Shown here in pieces: positions 31,552 to 33,987 of a DNA stretch of 33,987 nucleotides; the first letter of the stretch is position 1; every line of letters starts with the position of its first letter. The position numbers and the translations under genes are program-made. Source of the DNA: Candidatus Acutalibacter pullistercoris (GTDB lineage Bacteria > Bacillota > Clostridia > Oscillospirales > Acutalibacteraceae); the NCBI GenBank assembly GCA_019115285.1, contig DXDU01000012.1:1-33987 (forward strand). The letters are read 5' to 3'. The notes beneath the pieces were generated by a model. The model was not told the DNA's origin and did not search any database. It worked only from the letters and a program-made list of their open reading frames with translations.

Positions 31552-31580
31552 ATTATACAACATTTTGCCCCGGGGGGCAA
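31552..31580 (-). promoter_or_regulatory. Promoter of the YdcF-pyr operon
   Basis: Minus-strand -35 TTGCCC (31575-31580), 17-base spacer, -10 TATAAT (31552-31557). The leader is only ~25 bases, so no PyrR-type attenuator can be present. Confidence 0.78.
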
Positions 31581-31581
31581 A
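31564..31581. promoter_or_regulatory. Perfect palindrome over the YdcF-pyr promoter (candidate operator)
   Basis: TTTGCCCC (31564-31571), GG, GGGGCAAA (31574-31581): 8-bp half sites covering the -35 and most of the spacer. Regulator unknown. Confidence 0.55.
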
Positions 31582-31637
31582 TCTTTTCCGCGGGGAAGGC
31601 GCTCTCTTTTTCCCTTTCCCGAAAAAACCGCCCCACG

Positions 31638-31670
31638 AAAAAAGAGCACACAGCAAAGGCTGTATGCTCT
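31638..31670 (-). terminator. Terminator of the hydrogenase operon
   Basis: 12-bp stem (31643-31654 with 31659-31670, one U-G pair in the minus-strand RNA), 4-base loop, followed by a T-run on the minus strand. Confidence 0.9.
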
Positions 31671-31695
31671 CTTCTCTCGCTTTAGAAAATGCAGC

Positions 31696-33432
31696 TTAGT
31701 GGCCGCGCTTGACGTAGGTGGTGTGCAGGACCTCGTGGGCCTTGTGGCTGCCGGGAGTGCCCAGGAACTCCTCGTAGCACTTCTGCAGCACGGGGTTCTT
31801 GTGGCTCTTGCGCAGAGGCATGGCCTTGTCCTGGTCGTACAGAGCCTGGGCCCGGAGCTTCTTGATGTCGTAGAAGCTGTGGTTGTCAGAGCTCTGGATG
31901 GGCTGGCCGCCGCCGTTGACACAGCCGCCGGGGCAGCACATGACCTCGATGAACTGGTAGTCGGCTTCGCCGGCCTGTACCTTCTTCAGCAGGGCGTCGG
32001 CGTTGGACAGGCCGCTGACCACAGCGACTTTCACGTCCATGCCGGCCACGTTGTACACGGCCTCCTTAAAGCCCTCGGTGCCCCGGATCTCGGTGTAGTC
32101 GATGGTCTCCAGGTCCTCTCCGGTGAGCAGGTCCGCCGCGGTGCGCAGGGCGGCTTCCATCACGCCGCCGGTGGCGCCGAAGATGACGGCGGCGCCGGTG
32201 GACACGCCCATGGCGTCGTCGAACTTCTCCTCGGGCAGGCGGTTGAAGTTCAGCTGAGCCTTCTTGATCATCCGGGCCAGCTCCCGGGTGGTGATGGAGA
32301 TGTCCACGTCGGGCAGGCCGGCGGCGTCCTCATCGTCCCGCTGGATCTCGAACTTCTTGGCGGTGCAGGGCATGACGGACACGGACACGATGTTCCGGGG
32401 GTCGATGCCCTCCTTCTGGGCGTACCAGGTCTTAATCAGGGCGCCCGTCATATTCTGGGGGGACTTGCAGGTGGAAAGGTTGTCCACCAGGTCGGGGTAG
32501 TAGTGCTCGCAGAACTTCACCCAGCCGGGGGAGCAGGAGGTGATCATGGGCAGCACGCCGCCGTTCTTCACCCGGTCGATAAACTCGCTGGCCTCTTCCA
32601 TAATGGTCATGTCGGCGCCGAAGTCGGTGTCGAAGACCTTGTCGAAGCCCAGGCGGCGCAGGGCGGCCACCATCTTGCCCTCCACGTTGGTGCCGATGGG
32701 CAGGCCAAACTCCTCGCCCAGGGCGGCGCGGACCGCGGGGGCGGTCTGGACGATGACGATCTTCTCGGGATCGTTGATGGCGTCGATGACCTCCTGGGTG
32801 TTGTCCTTCTCGGTGAGAGCGCCGGTGGGGCAGCTGACGATGCACTGGCCGCAGGCCACGCAGGACACGTTGTTCAGGGGGCTCTCAAAGGCGCAGCCGA
32901 TCTCGGTGTCGAAGCCCCGGTTGTTGGCGCCGATGACAGACACATGCTGGTTCTGGCAGGCGGCCACGCAGCGGCGGCACAGCACACACTTGGCGTTGTT
33001 GCGCTCCAGGTAGGGGGTGGAGAAATCCTTGCTGCCGGCGGGGATAGCGCCCTCGAACCGGTTCTCCTCCTCGATGCCCATGTCGTTGCACAGCTTCTGG
33101 AACTCGCAGTTGCCGCTGCGCTCGCAGGACAGACATTTCTTATCGTGGACGGACAGCAGCAGCTCCAGGGTCATCTTCCGGGACTCCTGGACCTTGGGGG
33201 AGTTAGTGAACACCTCCATGCCCTCGTTGACGGGGTACACACAGGCGGCCACCAGGGACCGGGCGCCCTTCACCTCTACCATGCACATACGGCAGGCGCC
33301 GATCTGGTTGATGTCCTTCAAATAGCAAAGGGTGGGGATGTCGATTCCAGCGGTGCGGGCAGCTTCGAGGATCGTGGAGTTCGCGGGCACTTCGTAGCCC
33401 ACACCGTTGACTTTGATGTTGACCATTTCCAT
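31696..33432 (-). CDS. NADH-linked [FeFe]-hydrogenase large (catalytic) subunit, HydA/HndD type
   Basis: A 578-residue H2-activating subunit of a multi-subunit, probably electron-bifurcating, hydrogenase. In order: a [2Fe-2S] domain (Cys36, 47, 50, 64), a NuoG-like His-Cys cluster site (His96, Cys100, 103, 109), two [4Fe-4S] sites (Cys149-159 and Cys191-201), then the H-cluster domain. H-cluster motifs are L1 TSCSPGW (298-304), L2 MPCTAKKFE (354-362) and L3 EVMCCPGGCVNGGGQP (496-511). L1 has Ser where the textbook motif has a second Cys. The C-terminal small-subunit-like part is fused. The ATG at 33432 follows AGGAG; an ATG two codons later is possible. The partner NuoF-like gene is 18 bases upstream. 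Confidence 0.95.
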   Translation of the reverse strand: MEMVNIKVNGVGYEVPANSTILEAARTAGIDIPTLCYLKDINQIGACRMCMVEVKGARSLVAACVYPVNEGMEVFTNSPKVQESRKMTLELLLSVHDKKCLSCERSGNCEFQKLCNDMGIEEENRFEGAIPAGSKDFSTPYLERNNAKCVLCRRCVAACQNQHVSVIGANNRGFDTEIGCAFESPLNNVSCVACGQCIVSCPTGALTEKDNTQEVIDAINDPEKIVIVQTAPAVRAALGEEFGLPIGTNVEGKMVAALRRLGFDKVFDTDFGADMTIMEEASEFIDRVKNGGVLPMITSCSPGWVKFCEHYYPDLVDNLSTCKSPQNMTGALIKTWYAQKEGIDPRNIVSVSVMPCTAKKFEIQRDDEDAAGLPDVDISITTRELARMIKKAQLNFNRLPEEKFDDAMGVSTGAAVIFGATGGVMEAALRTAADLLTGEDLETIDYTEIRGTEGFKEAVYNVAGMDVKVAVVSGLSNADALLKKVQAGEADYQFIEVMCCPGGCVNGGGQPIQSSDNHSFYDIKKLRAQALYDQDKAMPLRKSHKNPVLQKCYEEFLGTPGSHKAHEVLHTTYVKRGH

Positions 33433-33450
33433 CTTTCACACTCTCCTCTC

Positions 33451-33987
33451 TTATTTCTTCACCACAGCGCCGAACTTGCACTTCTCCATGCAGACGCCGC
33501 ACTTGATGCACTTGGTGGTGTCGATGACGTGGGGCTGCTTGACAGAGCCGCTGATGGCGCCCACAGGGCAGTTCCGGGCGCACAGAGTACAGCCCTTGCA
33601 CTTGTCCGCGTCGATAGAGAAGTTGGTGAGGGCCTTGCAGGCGCCGGCGGGACACCGGTGCTCCAGCACGTGGGCCTCATACTCGTCGCGGTAATACTTC
33701 AGGGTAGACAGCACCGGGTTGGGAGCGGTCTGGCCCAGGCCGCACAGGGAGTTCTCCTTGATGTAGTAGCACAGCTCTTCCATCTTGTCGATGTCCTCCA
33801 GGGTGCCGTTGCCGGAGGTGATCTTATTCAGGATCTCCAGCAGGCGCTTGGTGCCCACCCGGCAGGGGGTGCACTTGCCGCAGGACTCGTCCACGGTAAA
33901 CTCCAGGAAGAACTTGGCGATGTCCACCATGCAGGTGGTCTCGTCCATGACGATCAGGCCGCCGGAGCCCATCATGGAGCCGATGGC
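33451..33987 (-). CDS. NuoF-like hydrogenase subunit (HydB/HndC type), C-terminal part (5' end outside window)
   Basis: The flavin/NADH-binding partner of the hydrogenase; only the last 178 residues are in the window, and the frame stays open to the edge. Visible are the [4Fe-4S] site [13 protein letters not shown] with its later Cys in [13 protein letters not shown] (the NuoF N3 cluster), then a C-terminal 2x[4Fe-4S] ferredoxin domain with [16 protein letters not shown] and [16 protein letters not shown]. The fused ferredoxin tail is typical of HydB/HndC rather than of complex I NuoF. It should oxidise or reduce NAD(P)H and pass electrons to the H2-forming subunit. The GTG/ATG start is not in view. 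Confidence 0.94.
   Translation of the reverse strand, partial: AIGSMMGSGGLIVMDETTCMVDIAKFFLEFTVDESCGKCTPCRVGTKRLLEILNKITSGNGTLEDIDKMEELCYYIKENSLCGLGQTAPNPVLSTLKYYRDEYEAHVLEHRCPAGACKALTNFSIDADKCKGCTLCARNCPVGAISGSVKQPHVIDTTKCIKCGVCMEKCKFGAVVKK

Overview
The window looks like a chromosomal segment of a high-GC anaerobic Firmicute (class Clostridia, probably the Oscillospiraceae / Flavonifractor-like gut lineage). The clues are strong AAGGAGG-type ribosome binding sites, consensus sigma-A promoters, LytR-CpsA-Psr (LCP) cell-wall proteins, a rubredoxin, FeoAB with its small Cys-rich partner, and a multi-subunit NADH-linked [FeFe]-hydrogenase. The genus is inference. Nearly all genes are intact housekeeping or cell-envelope genes. 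I see no transposase, phage gene, CRISPR array, tRNA or rRNA.

Layout. 1-7.2 kb (+): end of mfd (cut by the window edge), a lipoprotein foldase-like gene, a transglutaminase-fold protein, a convergent rubredoxin (-), then uxuA (mannonate dehydratase) with a TIM-barrel sugar isomerase/epimerase. 7.3-9.7 kb (-): adenosine deaminase and an M23 murein hydrolase. 9.8-12.35 kb (+): feoA, feoB and a FeoB-associated Cys-rich protein behind a promoter containing a perfect inverted repeat. 12.7-15.0 kb (-): secG, a GNAT acetyltransferase and a PLP-dependent YnbB-type protein. 15.3-19.8 kb (-): an envelope operon, gtrA, two LCP paralogues and a sugar nucleotidyltransferase. 19.8-21.9 kb: a gene-poor stretch holding a long noncoding transcription unit (-), a DUF1292 gene (+) and a 6S-like structured RNA candidate (+). 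21.9-24.7 kb: a Gfo/Idh/MocA oxidoreductase (+) and mgtE (-) with a long folded leader. 24.7-31.5 kb (-): a YdcF-pyrC-pyrF-pyrK-pyrD-phosphatase-ruvX run followed by degV. 31.7-33.99 kb (-): [FeFe]-hydrogenase large subunit and the end of its NuoF-like partner.

The most unusual region is 19.96-20.93 kb. It is visibly richer in A+T than its surroundings and one strand is purine-rich. The minus strand carries a perfect TTGACA-17-TATAAT promoter with an A/T-rich UP-like element, about 930 bases without a credible ORF but with many perfect hairpins, and then an intrinsic terminator. I read it as a large, probably highly expressed, structured noncoding RNA of a class I cannot name. Three further RNA-level candidates lie nearby: a plus-strand sRNA with its own terminator at 15.16-15.35 kb, a 6S-like RNA at 21.45-21.69 kb, and the mgtE leader at 24.41-24.64 kb.

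How genes work together. The pyr genes supply the class 1B dihydroorotate dehydrogenase pair (PyrD/PyrK) plus dihydroorotase and OMP decarboxylase. The gtrA-LCP-LCP-nucleotidyltransferase run fits synthesis and attachment of a wall glycopolymer. FeoAB and its small partner import Fe(II), and rubredoxin and the hydrogenase are among the local users of iron.
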